64,000 nt of DNA, taken from Bidens hawaiensis (taxonomy: Eukaryota; Streptophyta; Magnoliopsida; Asterales; Asteraceae). This document shows positions 36,876 through 46,594 of the stretch, piece after piece (position 1 is the first letter of the stretch; every line of letters starts with the position of its first letter). The DNA lies in contig JAIQDT010000106.1 of assembly GCA_021521415.1 (NCBI GenBank), positions 2,593,001 through 2,657,000 of the forward strand, written 5' to 3'. Under the pieces are notes generated by a model. It did no database searches, had not been told where the DNA came from, and was given only the letters and a program-made list of their open reading frames with translations. A program made the position numbers and the translations under genes.

Positions 36876-37261
36876 TCTAATATATATAAATTAGAAGTTT
36901 GGTGTCGCTAACATCTTATTGGACAAAGTTTTTTGTTTTTTGTTTTGTATTTTTTATTTTGTTTCGTAGTTTCGGTATCGTAACGAGCGTAATTGAAACA
37001 AATTAATTTGTGTCGACTTACCGCCACAAATCCCGAGACCAACAACGCTCAGGTTTTACCGACTCACCACCGCAGCGCCTGAGGTTTACCGACCCTTTTG
37101 TTTTAATTCTGGTACCTTAAATTGGTACTGGCCGAATGCTCGGGTTTTACTGACCCTTTGGTCAATTCATCGTCGTAATGCTCAGGTTTTACCAACGCCT
37201 GGGTTTCTATGCTAGGGTTTTGCCAGCTATCCCGGCACAATGCGCCGGATAGAAAAACTAG
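36876..37261 (+). mobile_element. Small Helitron, 386 bp (copy A)
   Basis: A/TCTAATATATATAAATTAG at the left. At the right the hairpin CCCGGCACAATGCGCCGG, then CTAG/T (37258-37261). Same family as the Helitron at 32696-33285, in the opposite orientation. Confidence 0.78.
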
Positions 37262-37302
37262 TATTAGTATCAAGAAACGTGTTAGTAGAGGTGCACAAAT
37301 CG

Positions 37303-37530
37303 GTTTTTTTAAAAAAACCGGTTCGGTTATTAACCGGACCGGTTTTTTTCGTCCAGGAAAAAAACCGGTTCGGTTAATAACCGGACCGGTTAATAACCGG
37401 TTTTTGTGTATGAAAACCATAACCGGTCAAACCGGTTAGGACCGGTTTAGGAACCGGTTAGAACCGGTTAATAAACCGGTTTTTTTATTAACCGGTTTTT
37501 TAATAACCGGTCTAACCGGTTAACCGGTTT
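37303..37530. repeat. Left subterminal AACCGGTT array of the hAT element
   Basis: More than a dozen ACCGG/CCGGT words in both orientations, many as the palindrome AACCGGTT. Such clustered subterminal motifs are typical binding sites for a hAT transposase N-terminal zinc finger. Confidence 0.8.
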
Positions 37531-37771
37531 TTTTTTTTTTTTAAATAACCATTATTTTTTCACAGTATAAACAAACCGGTAACTACAAGGCAAACCGGTA
37601 ACTACAAGCATTAAATCGTTATCGCATATTCGTAACTCAAAAATACATAACTTTCATTTATAGCTTTTACATTAAAAATACAAACATTAAATCGTTATCG
37701 CATATTCGTAACTCAAAAATACAAACATTAAAGAATGCTTAGACACGATTACATTAACAACTTGCTGTTTC

Positions 37772-39877
37772 TTACTCATTATTTTCCTCGCTACCCGATC
37801 CCGAGCTATTCCTTAGGTAATCGTCGTACGCGGCTTCTTCATCGGTCATTGGTTGAGTGTGTCCTTGATTGACCTCGTCTTCATACAAGCCCGCCTCATA
37901 GACCATTCCCCCCTCGAGTGAGCGTTGATGTTGTGCCCTATCTAAAGAGTCCAAGTAATCCTTGTAGCAAATAGACATCTCTACAGCTGGTGGAGTGAGT
38001 CGAGTCCTCCTAATCGATATAACCCTGCCAGAAACAGAAAAAGCAGACTCCGAAGCTACCGTGGAAGCTTGGACCGTTAGTAAATCTTTGGCCATGGCGG
38101 CGAGGATCGGAAACTCATCCTCCTTACCTCTCCACCAAGCCAGCAAATCAAGACTTCTAAATTCATCTGGAGTCATGTGTTTCACAAAGTTGGTACCACC
38201 ATACCTTCCAAGTTCACTGCTTGGGGTGTTTACCTTTTGACGTTTACCGGCGTCTTCCCAAATCATGTAGTACATCCCCATTTCAAGGTCGGTTTGGGAT
38301 TGGGATTGGGCAACAGCTCTTAACGAATCATGAATTTGGGAAGACGACCCGTATTTTGTAAAGTAAACATCATACATGTTAGACAAGGTGGTGTTGAAAG
38401 CATTCTTTAAAGTTTGGTTATAATAGGGGTTTTGATCGTCGTTTAACTCTAGCTCATCACAAATTTTTTCTATTAAAGCTTCAACACCACCAACATTTAT
38501 GCAAGGGTTTAACGCAGCAGCACATGTCAAAACAGTGGGTAGTTGTTGAAAATATTTTCTAAATTTTTCTTTCATTTTTACACCCATATCAAAATAAGGT
38601 GCACCTTTACAATGAAGTTCACTCAACTTTGTGCACATGACAGCAATTTTTGGTAAAGCAATGGGGCTTGTTGGATAGTAAACTCCGGATAAACTAGTTG
38701 TGCAAGATTTAAAAATTTGAAGGACCTCCTTAAGGATCTCAATCAATAACCAGTTTCTAGGATCGTACGGTGCACATTTACCCCTATTTGACATTATTTG
38801 ATGAAACGCAATTAGTGATTCTTTTTGTTGGATGGCTTTCTCAAACATATCACAAGTCGAGTTCCATCTTGTTGGACAATCCCAATTGGGCCCCAACCAT
38901 TGACAATTAGCTTCATCACAAAATTTTTTGTATCTTGAAAATGTTTTATTGTTGCTAAAAACATCTCGTAACATTCTTTTAAAATTGTTTCTTTGCGTTT
39001 CGATCACGTTTAACCCATCTTGCACGGCCAAGTTGATAATATGTGCAATGCATCGGCTATGAAAAAACGCTCCATCACAAATAGGTTTATACTTTAATTT
39101 TAAATGGCCAACCGCGGCCGTATTGTTGGACGCGTTATCAAACGAAATTGAAAAGATTTTATGTTCAATCTTGTATTGTCGAATGACTTTATCCAAGAGT
39201 TTAAAAATATTTCTACCCGTGTGCGGGTAATCAAACAATTGAAACGCAACGGTTCGTTTCATCATTTGCCACAACTCGGGGTCAACCCAATGAGCCGTCA
39301 CACAAATGTATGAGTCGGGCGAACCATTAGGTACCGACCACACATCCGTTGTTAAGTTTACACCAGTTTGTAAGTTTGAAAAGTATGAAATTAGTTCGGA
39401 TTTAGCGTTTTTCCAAGCTTTAAGACAATCTCTTCTAAGGGTCGAACGACTTACGTGTTGGTAGCGTGGTTGAACATACTTTTGCATCATCTCCGTGAAT
39501 TGAGGGTTGTCGAAGTGGTTGAAAGGAAGTGTATTTTGAATCACAAAGTTTGAAAACTTTTGACGTACCGCTTCAAGGTTGTACGTAAACACCGTTCCTT
39601 GATTCGTCATATCCGGCTGCGAACTACTTCCCGATTCGTCCTTCAAGGCCTTGCAAAAGGGCCTTTGTACATGCGCTTTTAAAGTGGAGTTTGCATCTTT
39701 GCCATAAAACTTCAAACAATGTTTGCATCGAGCTTTTTGGCTACCGTTAGACATTTCGCATAGGTCGAAATGTTGCCAAACATCTTGGTTTCGTTTCGTG
39801 GGGATGACCCGAACGACCGTTTCTCCCGTGTTCGAGGCACCCATGTTGACGGATGAAGTAGCACTTTGGGAGGCCAT
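37772..39877 (-). CDS. hAT transposase (BED zinc finger, RICESLEEPER-like)
   Basis: A cut-and-paste DNA transposase, 701 residues with no internal stop. BED zinc finger at about 33-77 with Cys51, Cys54, His69 and Cys75. The RNase-H-like catalytic core holds Asp178 (NLTTDVW), Asp247 (SISFDNASNN) and Glu610 (STVASESAFSVSG); these are the expected DDE residues. HSRCIAHIINLAV at about 273-285 is the usual hAT block. The C-terminal dimerisation region covers LDLLAWWRGKEDEFPILA to about 655, followed by a short acidic tail. The start at 39877 is the first ATG; the preceding 140 bp are non-coding and lead into the subterminal repeats. Full length, intact termini and perfect target duplication together suggest a recently active element. 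Length is normal for plant hAT transposases. Confidence 0.95.
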   Translation of the reverse strand: MASQSATSSVNMGASNTGETVVRVIPTKRNQDVWQHFDLCEMSNGSQKARCKHCLKFYGKDANSTLKAHVQRPFCKALKDESGSSSQPDMTNQGTVFTYNLEAVRQKFSNFVIQNTLPFNHFDNPQFTEMMQKYVQPRYQHVSRSTLRRDCLKAWKNAKSELISYFSNLQTGVNLTTDVWSVPNGSPDSYICVTAHWVDPELWQMMKRTVAFQLFDYPHTGRNIFKLLDKVIRQYKIEHKIFSISFDNASNNTAAVGHLKLKYKPICDGAFFHSRCIAHIINLAVQDGLNVIETQRNNFKRMLRDVFSNNKTFSRYKKFCDEANCQWLGPNWDCPTRWNSTCDMFEKAIQQKESLIAFHQIMSNRGKCAPYDPRNWLLIEILKEVLQIFKSCTTSLSGVYYPTSPIALPKIAVMCTKLSELHCKGAPYFDMGVKMKEKFRKYFQQLPTVLTCAAALNPCINVGGVEALIEKICDELELNDDQNPYYNQTLKNAFNTTLSNMYDVYFTKYGSSSQIHDSLRAVAQSQSQTDLEMGMYYMIWEDAGKRQKVNTPSSELGRYGGTNFVKHMTPDEFRSLDLLAWWRGKEDEFPILAAMAKDLLTVQASTVASESAFSVSGRVISIRRTRLTPPAVEMSICYKDYLDSLDRAQHQRSLEGGMVYEAGLYEDEVNQGHTQPMTDEEAAYDDYLRNSSGSGSEENNE

Positions 39878-40124
39878 GATAATCGACTACGAAATTAGAG
39901 CGTATGGAGTGGTAATGTGGTATAATAGAGCGTGAGATAACAAAATAATCGCGTATGAAATAAACGTTTAGAGCGTTTGGAGCGTTTGGAGTTGTATAAT
40001 CGAGTGTGTTCTAACCAATACCCAACCTAAACTATATATAGATGTTTGTGGGGGTAGAATGGTAAATAAAAAAAAAACGGTCAAAAAATGAAAAAAACGG
40101 CTATATAGCCGTTTCTCAACGGCA

Positions 40125-40400
40125 TAAACCGGTTACTAAAAAACCGGTTAACCGGTTTTTCTAAAACGGTCATAAACCGGTTTTTTAAAAAAACCGGTTA
40201 ACCGGTTTTTTAGTAACCGGTTAATTAAAAAAACCGGTTTTTTTTATAACCGGTTTCAAAACCGGTTTGGGCTCTAAAAAGTATAACCGATATACAAACC
40301 GGCGGTTTGTAAACCGGTCAAACCGGTTTTAAAAAAACCGGTTTTTAAAATAACCGGTTTCCGGTTTAAACCGGCAAACCAGTTCGGGGACCGGTTTTTT
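40125..40400. repeat. Right subterminal AACCGGTT array of the hAT element
   Basis: Same ACCGGTT words as the left end, some fused to T-runs (AAAACCGGTTTTT), over about 275 bp up to the right terminus. Confidence 0.8.
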
Positions 40401-40868
40401 TGAACACCTCTACGTGTTAGGTGTTGTTCCGTTTGTCGAAGACATAATAAAACCTTATCCTACATAGTAGGACGTTTTTATTGTAAGTAATTGTTTAGTA
40501 AGTTTTTCTTATTTTATATATGTAATACAATAATGTACATAATGTATTTCACAGCTACTTATCTACGCGTGTGTCAATAAAAAATATTGGTTCACTATGA
40601 AGTTGCACCTATGTTATTTTTAATGTGATCCTAAAGATATACAATTAAAAGGTAATATACATGTACATACAACAAACCATGTAGAATGTATCGAGAGCAT
40701 TGTGATATAAACAGATTATACACAGGGAAAAACATATACCATACGTATATCATTGCTATAGCGATGATTATCGCAGGACTATAGGGATATATCACATCCT
40801 AAAAATGACTTGTTTTTACGGTTTCTACTATTTTACTCCGTCTTTTAACTAGTGTTTGTTTTAGTTTA

Positions 40869-41430
40869 GGTATATTGGCGTTTATTAATCTCAATTATCG
40901 TCTTTTGGTCATTACCGGTCCCAACTAACGAATTGGCTGCTAACGATTCCAACTTTTAACGTATTTGTTCCTAACGGTCCGCGACTAACAGAATCTTAAC
41001 GTTGTTAGTTTCAAGTCGCCGGATAAACGTTTTGGCTGGAAAACTCAATTTTTTCCCGAAAACTCAACATTATCGTCCCAAACATCTTGGTAACGACGTA
41101 TCAGACTTTAGGAACCTTTTTTCTAGTAAAAGCCCCATTTATTGAGGTCTCCGGAAACCCTACAACCATCGTCGAAATCGGTTGATGGTGCTCAAGGTGG
41201 TGGTAGTTGGTTGGCGGTGAGTCAATTGGTGGTGGTTGCAGTGTTCAGGTGGTGTTTTTCGGCAACAAATTAGACTTTTTCGGCCAAAAACGTTTTTCCG
41301 ACGACCTGAAACTAACGACGTTAGGATTCTTTTAATCGCGGAACATTAGAAACAAATACGTTAAAAGTTGAGACGGTCAATAGCCAATTCATTAGTTGGG
41401 GCCGGTTAGGATTAATAAAAACCGATATAC
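40869..41430. mobile_element. Mutator-like non-autonomous element with long inverted repeats (copy A)
   Basis: The left arm (GGTATATTGGCGTTTATTAA onward) and the right arm are inverted repeats of about 180 bp that share CAACTTTTAACGTATTTGTT. Flanks TTTTAGTTTA and TTTTAATTTA differ at one base, fitting the 9-11-bp duplication of Mutator elements. The middle is non-coding, with GGTGGTGG words. Confidence 0.72.
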
Positions 41431-41974
41431 TTTTAATTTATTATTATTATCCAATTAATATGTTTTGTTTTCTATACCCTTTACTCCTAGAGTGATTCAG
41501 GTGGTCCATAATTTATTTTCAAATTTCAACCCAATTGGTGGCTCATTCTACTCGGTGATCTTTCTCCACTTGATGCATTAGTGGATATGAGACCTTGCAA
41601 CTGCATAGCCTCAAGATGTCACTTCCCATGGACCCACTTCAATACAGGCTTCACAATTCCTTATGGCGCATGATGATGAAGAAAGTAACAACTTACGCGA
41701 AAACAAAACAACATTTTCACAACGTAATAATAATTAACGTTTTTGGACCTTAATGTTTCTGGCGCCAGTGTGTCGAGATTTAAGATGATATGAAGAGACA
41801 ATCCTTATTTTGTCTATATGCGTATACACCCGACCCCTCATACCCTCCACATTCCACACCCCTCGAGTGTGTCTTAAGTTCATTTACAAATATTAATGAT
41901 CTTTTGCATATTATGGTACGTAGCTCAAAACTTTATATATTTATATGGTTCAATATGTATAGTATAGCCGCTAC

Positions 41975-42135
41975 TTTAGGGTCAGCTCACTTGGTAGAAA
42001 CACCTGTCTCTTACATGGGATCGCGGGTTCAAACATGAGCAAATGCATAGTTTAGCATTATTTGTGTAAAATATGGCAAAGGCGTAGTTTAATATAATCG
42101 ATGTAAAATAGAGTATGTGAAATACTGCTGGTCAA
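41975..42135 (+). mobile_element. SINE candidate (tRNA-derived)
   Basis: GTCAGCTCACTTGGTAGAAA resembles an RNA polymerase III A box and GCGGGTTCAAACATG a B box, about 33 bp apart as in tRNA-related SINEs. An AT-rich body follows. There is no matching acceptor stem, so it is not a tRNA gene. The 3' end is uncertain. Confidence 0.45.
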
Positions 42136-42591
42136 AAGCATTTTTCTCCACATTTCCTTGTGCCTACAAATATAACTAATTATAAAACATGTTAAAAAAA
42201 GATTGGAGATGGGTTTACTTATGAACAACAAAAGTACAGTTCAATAATAGAAAGAATAAAGGAGCCTTATATGTTTTATATCACATCAATGCTAGTACTA
42301 GTATTTCAAAATAATTTCTAATACATACAAAGGTTGTTTTGGAATGGAACCATGTGAAAATGACTTTTCATTACTATTTTATGAACCAGAAAAAGAAATT
42401 GTCAGTTATTCTAGAGAGAAATTATTTAACTTTTTTTTTAAAAGACAACAAAACTTCTTCTATACAAATGTAAATAAACATGTTTGTGTGATGCAACTTA
42501 CAGCCTTTAAAATATAGTATTAAAATTTCTATTTTATAACACAAAAAGTCAAAACTTACATCAAAGGCATATAAATACATATTGTTAACAG

Positions 42592-42790
42592 CAGTGGTGG
42601 AGTCAGGAATTTTTTTATATGGGTTCAGGATTTTTCGGTATTCGATTTTCTCCATCATCAAAGTTTTCAAGCCTCATGTGTCGAGTTAGTCATTCGGCCA
42701 AATAAATAAAACAAAATATCACTATTATAACAAATCCCCAATATATCACAAAAACGGCAACAAACTAGATGAAGAAAATGGCATTGTTAC
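42592..42790 (+). mobile_element. hAT-like fragment (CAGTGGTGGAGTCAGG end)
   Basis: Begins with a CAGTGGYGGAG-type terminus followed by GGAATTTTTTTATATGGG. Related to the first part of 29311-29921. The right end was not found. Confidence 0.4.
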
Positions 42791-43274
42791 TCGTTAACAC
42801 AAGTTAATAAATTATAGTGCATAAAACCCTACCAACGGAATACAACTATACTTTTGTGAAATTGGTACACAGTCAATTAGACTTATATGGCATGTCAATA
42901 TGCATATAACTGCCCGTATAAATTATACAACAAACATGCATGATAGTAATCAAGTAGTTTACGCAGTTCTACCCCACTTCTTTTATGCATTAACTACAAA
43001 TGTTTTATGTGATTTTCGTACTTCTTAATATTTTTTGTTTTAAAAAGAATGTACCCTGATTTAATTATATGTATATGTAAGATTGACATTTAATAATATG
43101 ACCTTCAGGATAATTTATTTAATTATAATGACCATTGACTTAAAATCTTCTATGATTGGTAATTATCGATGAACGCTATTACCCTTGCTATCATAATTAA
43201 AGTTTCTCCTTGGGTATAGAAACATATGTTGAGCTTACTAGAGATCGAGAACGAGTAAATCAGAAATAGCAAAT

Positions 43275-43320
43275 CCCCCCCCCCCCCCCCCACACACACA
43301 CATCTCTTCTCTCTCTCTCT
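43275..43320. repeat. Poly-C, (CA)n, (CT)n compound tract
   Basis: Seventeen C residues in a row, then about five CA units and a CT-rich run. This is the only long C homopolymer in the window. Confidence 0.85.
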
Positions 43321-43433
43321 CTAAAATTCATGAGCCTCCGCACCTTAGCCATCCTAATCACACACCACAAACAGAAACTCGATCATATCAGAATCATGTT
43401 GTCTTTCATCATTGTGATCTTAGGATTAATAGG

Positions 43434-45536
43434 TCGACATGATTTAATATTTCTTGTTCTCTATTATTAATATTACAAATTATAGCTTGAAAAGTTACGG
43501 ATTAGTTAGAAAATGAATTGGGAATTTGGAGTTGGGGCACACTTAAGAAAGTAATGGGCTTAAGGATATCAAAATGGACCAAGAAACGGGCATGGGCCAT
43601 GGAGTTCGTTGGTTGGGCCAAGAAAACCGAAGGGGACTGATTAGTTTATTCATTTATCAATTTAAATATAAATTAAAAACAAAATTAAATAAAGAAGTAG
43701 CGTTGTCACAAAAGTACCAGACTTAAATGCATGATTACTTAGCATGAAAATGTTGTTGAAATAGGTGAAATATATTAAAGGCATCTCAGCCTTAATTCCA
43801 AAGCATCCGGTTTGATTTGGGTTGGGTTGGTTTTGGGCTAAAGCCGAAACAAAAACCGAAATTTGGTTTCGGTTTTTCCGGTTTTGCCATTTAAGCATGA
43901 AAAATGGGCCGAAAATTTTTTGTCTAAAATAATGAATTTAGGCCTTAATGATTGAATTACTGATTTGTTATTGACTTATTTCTGATTATTGTTTGTACAT
44001 TATGTTTAAAAACAACCCGCGGCGCTATATTTGGAAATCATGAAAAAGACACGGCGATGTAAAACGTATGTTAAGAAATTTAAAAGATTGTTTAACGGAA
44101 AGCTAAATCCGAGCTCCAGATCGACTCTTTTAGAGCTCTATTTGTAATGCTCGAGCTTGACTCCTTTAGAACTCTATTTGTAAAGCTCAAACTTGACTCG
44201 AGAGTAACGTACCTTTCAAACTCGAACTAAACTAATTACCATCTAGTATTTTCTAATAGTTTTAATTCACTAAATATATATTATCCTTTCTTTATATATT
44301 TTATAAGTTAACACTAATATATAAATTAATGTGGAACTTAATAAATGCTTTTGGTAATAAATATTTGTATTGTTAGAAAGTAAGTACATACAAATACAAA
44401 AATATATATAGAAAAAGAAAAAAAGATGTGTACCGGCAAAGTATGCCAGACCAATATGTGTATAGGAAACTTGTATATAAATTATAAAGCATCAACATTT
44501 TGTATCAAATGCAAGGAAACTTGTATATATTATGAAAGAATATAGTATAACTAAAAGAAGCATATATATGAATAAATAGTGAAGATGCAATCATTCTCAT
44601 AATTAATTATGGGTAACACAGTATTATTTAAAGTTAATGAAATTTATATATCATATGCAATTATGCATCCCATCAAGGCCATGTGTAGCTAATGGAGTTT
44701 TTATGAAAAGTTTTATATCATGTGACGCCACATCACCATAGAAAGTTTTTATAGCAAAAGGGTTTAGAGGATGGAGCCCCTTTAAGATCATGTGTAGTGA
44801 ATGGAGTCTCTATGGAGCGTTTTTCACAATGTGGCGTCACATCACCATAGGGGCGTTTTACAACAAAGTAGTGTAATGGATGTAGCTCCTTCAAATCATT
44901 AAATTATTATTTTTTATCATTTTTATTTAAAAAAAACAAATTAAGCCATCAATCAGCTTCCCCCTCGTCTCCCCCTTCTAACGTTTTGTGGGAAGCGCCC
45001 CCAACATCTAAACACTCTAAGGCGCCCCAGGGGTGATGTTCCTAAAGCTTTGAGTGGGGAAAGCGCCCCAATATGTATGGTCTAATCATTACCTAATAAT
45101 GTTTTTTCTTATCTGATTAAAAAAAATAAAAGATTCGATTATTTGAAGTTTGTTAGAAAAAGTTTGATCCGGTTTGATGAATAACAAGGGAGGCACTTTG
45201 TAGGAAACGCTCCAAACCAAAACCAGTCCAAAACACCCTAGGTGAGGTGCTCCAAGGTGCTTTGGGGCGTTTTTGTCGGTTGAAGGCGCACACGACACAT
45301 GCCTAATAAATATAATATATTAAACTTTTAGAGAATATTTAATAATTTAAAGTTATCTTTTAAAGAATTTTTTTCTTTTTTGATATAAAAGATTTCTTTT
45401 TACCTTTAAAAAAAACCTTTTGTATCAGCACATTAAATGAGTTAGATACAACTACTCTATCATCTCATTAAAGACACAAATCATGTATCAACCCCTTTAT
45501 ATACACAACTACGATCTCTATGTTTTGACCACAATC
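43434..45536. other. Upstream region of the carboxylesterase (copy A), no gene seen
   Basis: AT-rich. Bases 44080-44210 repeat GAGCTCTATTTGTAA-like words twice. Bases 44690-44860 repeat CATGTGTAGYKAATGGAG twice, with TCACATCACCATAG nearby, like a decayed MITE pair. TATA-like candidates for the carboxylesterase are at about 45384 (GATATAAAAG) and 45498 (TATATACAC). Confidence 0.5.
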
Positions 45537-46529
45537 ATGTCCGACCCCAACCCCGATTTGGATCCTTACGACTTCCTCAAAATCACCCACAACCCGGATG
45601 GGTCTTTGACCCGACACCGCCCGCTTCCATCGGTACCTGCAACACCCGAACTCGCAACCGAGTCCCAACTCGCACTCTCCAAAGACATAAAACTCAATAC
45701 CGTCTTTGTCCGCCTCTTTCGCCCTGTGTCACCACCTAAAACCGCCACCGGGAAGCTCCCCGTCATCCTCCACTTCCACGGTGGCGGTTTCATCCTTTTC
45801 AGCGCCACATCATACCCCTTCAACCATGCATGCTCAGTCATATCTGCCCAGTCACCAGCGCTGGTGATCACTGTCGAGTACCGTCTCGCACCAGAACACC
45901 GCCTCCCTACGGCGTATGACGATGCCATGGAGGCGGTGTTATGGGTGCGTGACCAGGCACTGGGGATCACTGGCGCTGATGAGTGGTTGACCGAGCTGGC
46001 AGACTTTTCAAAAGTCTACTTGCTGGGAAGTAGCTCGGGAGCTAATATATCCTACAATGTGTGTCTGCGTGCGCTAGATCTTGATCTCAACCCGATCAAG
46101 ATCGTAGGGCTCATATTGAACCAACCTTTTTTTAGTGGGGTCGAGCGTACTGAGTCAGAGCTTCGACTAGTGAACGATCATATTGTTCCATTAAAAGTGA
46201 ATGATCTAATGTGGTCACTGTCACTGCCTGAAGGCAGTGACAGAGACCACGAGTATTGTAACCCCTTACGAGATCTGAATGAATCTCGTATTGAGAAGAT
46301 AAGACGTTTACCAAAATGTCTGGTCAGGGGTTATGCTGGCGATCCAATGGTGGATAGACAAATGGAGTTTGCAAAGATGTTAGAAGCACATGGAGTGCAT
46401 GTGATAAAGAAATTTGATCATGAAGGTTACCATGGTGTAGAGATCTTTGACCAACAAAAAGCACAAGTGTTTTATGATGATGTCAAGGCTTTCATTTTGA
46501 CTTCTAATGACACAAAGTCAACTTTATAA
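45537..46529 (+). CDS. Plant carboxylesterase, CXE family (copy A)
   Basis: An alpha/beta-hydrolase that cleaves carboxylic esters, probably cytosolic (no signal peptide). Single exon. An upstream in-frame ATG at 45483 would add 18 residues. I prefer 45537 because MSDPNPDLDPYDFL is how the family starts, and a TATATACAC sequence lies within the upstream stretch. Numbering from 45483: oxyanion-hole HGGG at 99-102, nucleophile Ser184 in GSSSG, acid Asp287 in YAGDP, and base His317 in EGYHG. The spacing fits characterised CXEs. His317 is retained, which argues against a GID1 gibberellin receptor, where that residue is lost. Closest in style to CXE8/CXE120-type enzymes; the substrate cannot be told from sequence. 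The stop lies 65 bp from the end of the convergent HPR1 gene, and an identical gene sits 10,983 bp downstream. Confidence 0.93.
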   Translation: MSDPNPDLDPYDFLKITHNPDGSLTRHRPLPSVPATPELATESQLALSKDIKLNTVFVRLFRPVSPPKTATGKLPVILHFHGGGFILFSATSYPFNHACSVISAQSPALVITVEYRLAPEHRLPTAYDDAMEAVLWVRDQALGITGADEWLTELADFSKVYLLGSSSGANISYNVCLRALDLDLNPIKIVGLILNQPFFSGVERTESELRLVNDHIVPLKVNDLMWSLSLPEGSDRDHEYCNPLRDLNESRIEKIRRLPKCLVRGYAGDPMVDRQMEFAKMLEAHGVHVIKKFDHEGYHGVEIFDQQKAQVFYDDVKAFILTSNDTKSTL

Positions 46530-46594
46530 TAAGTTTGTGTTTTTATTGAATTGAATAATAATGAACAATAAAAGTACAATTTATGTTTGTGTGA

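Larger units (their letters stand above)
37286..40412 (-). mobile_element. Autonomous-looking hAT transposon, 3,127 bp
   Basis: Termini TAGAGGTGCACAAA and (complement) TAGAGGTGTTCAAA form short inverted repeats. The 8-bp target duplication CGTGTTAG is exact at 37278-37285 and 40413-40420. Copy B keeps the unoccupied site as a single CGTGTTAG at about 52977-52984. One complete transposase ORF is inside. Both ends carry dense AACCGGTT arrays. Confidence 0.96.
41868..43433. other. 1.57-kb segment present only in copy A
   Basis: In copy B the sequence CACCCCTCGA joins straight to CATGATTTAATATTTC. In copy A these are separated by this segment, with TCGA at both ends. That is a microhomology deletion in B. 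The segment holds the SINE candidate, a hAT remnant and a poly-C tract, and no gene. Confidence 0.85.

Noticed and set aside
41975..42050. tRNA gene
   Set aside because: A- and B-box-like words are present but the 5' and 3' ends cannot pair into an acceptor stem and no anticodon arm forms; a SINE fits better.
45566..45970. Minus-strand 134-residue ORF in the carboxylesterase (and its twin at 56549-56953)
   Set aside because: Antisense shadow of a well-conserved coding sequence; no similarity of its own.
45483..46529. Gibberellin receptor GID1
   Set aside because: The catalytic His is retained (EGYHG) and the GID1 N-terminal lid is not apparent, so a catalytic carboxylesterase is the better call.
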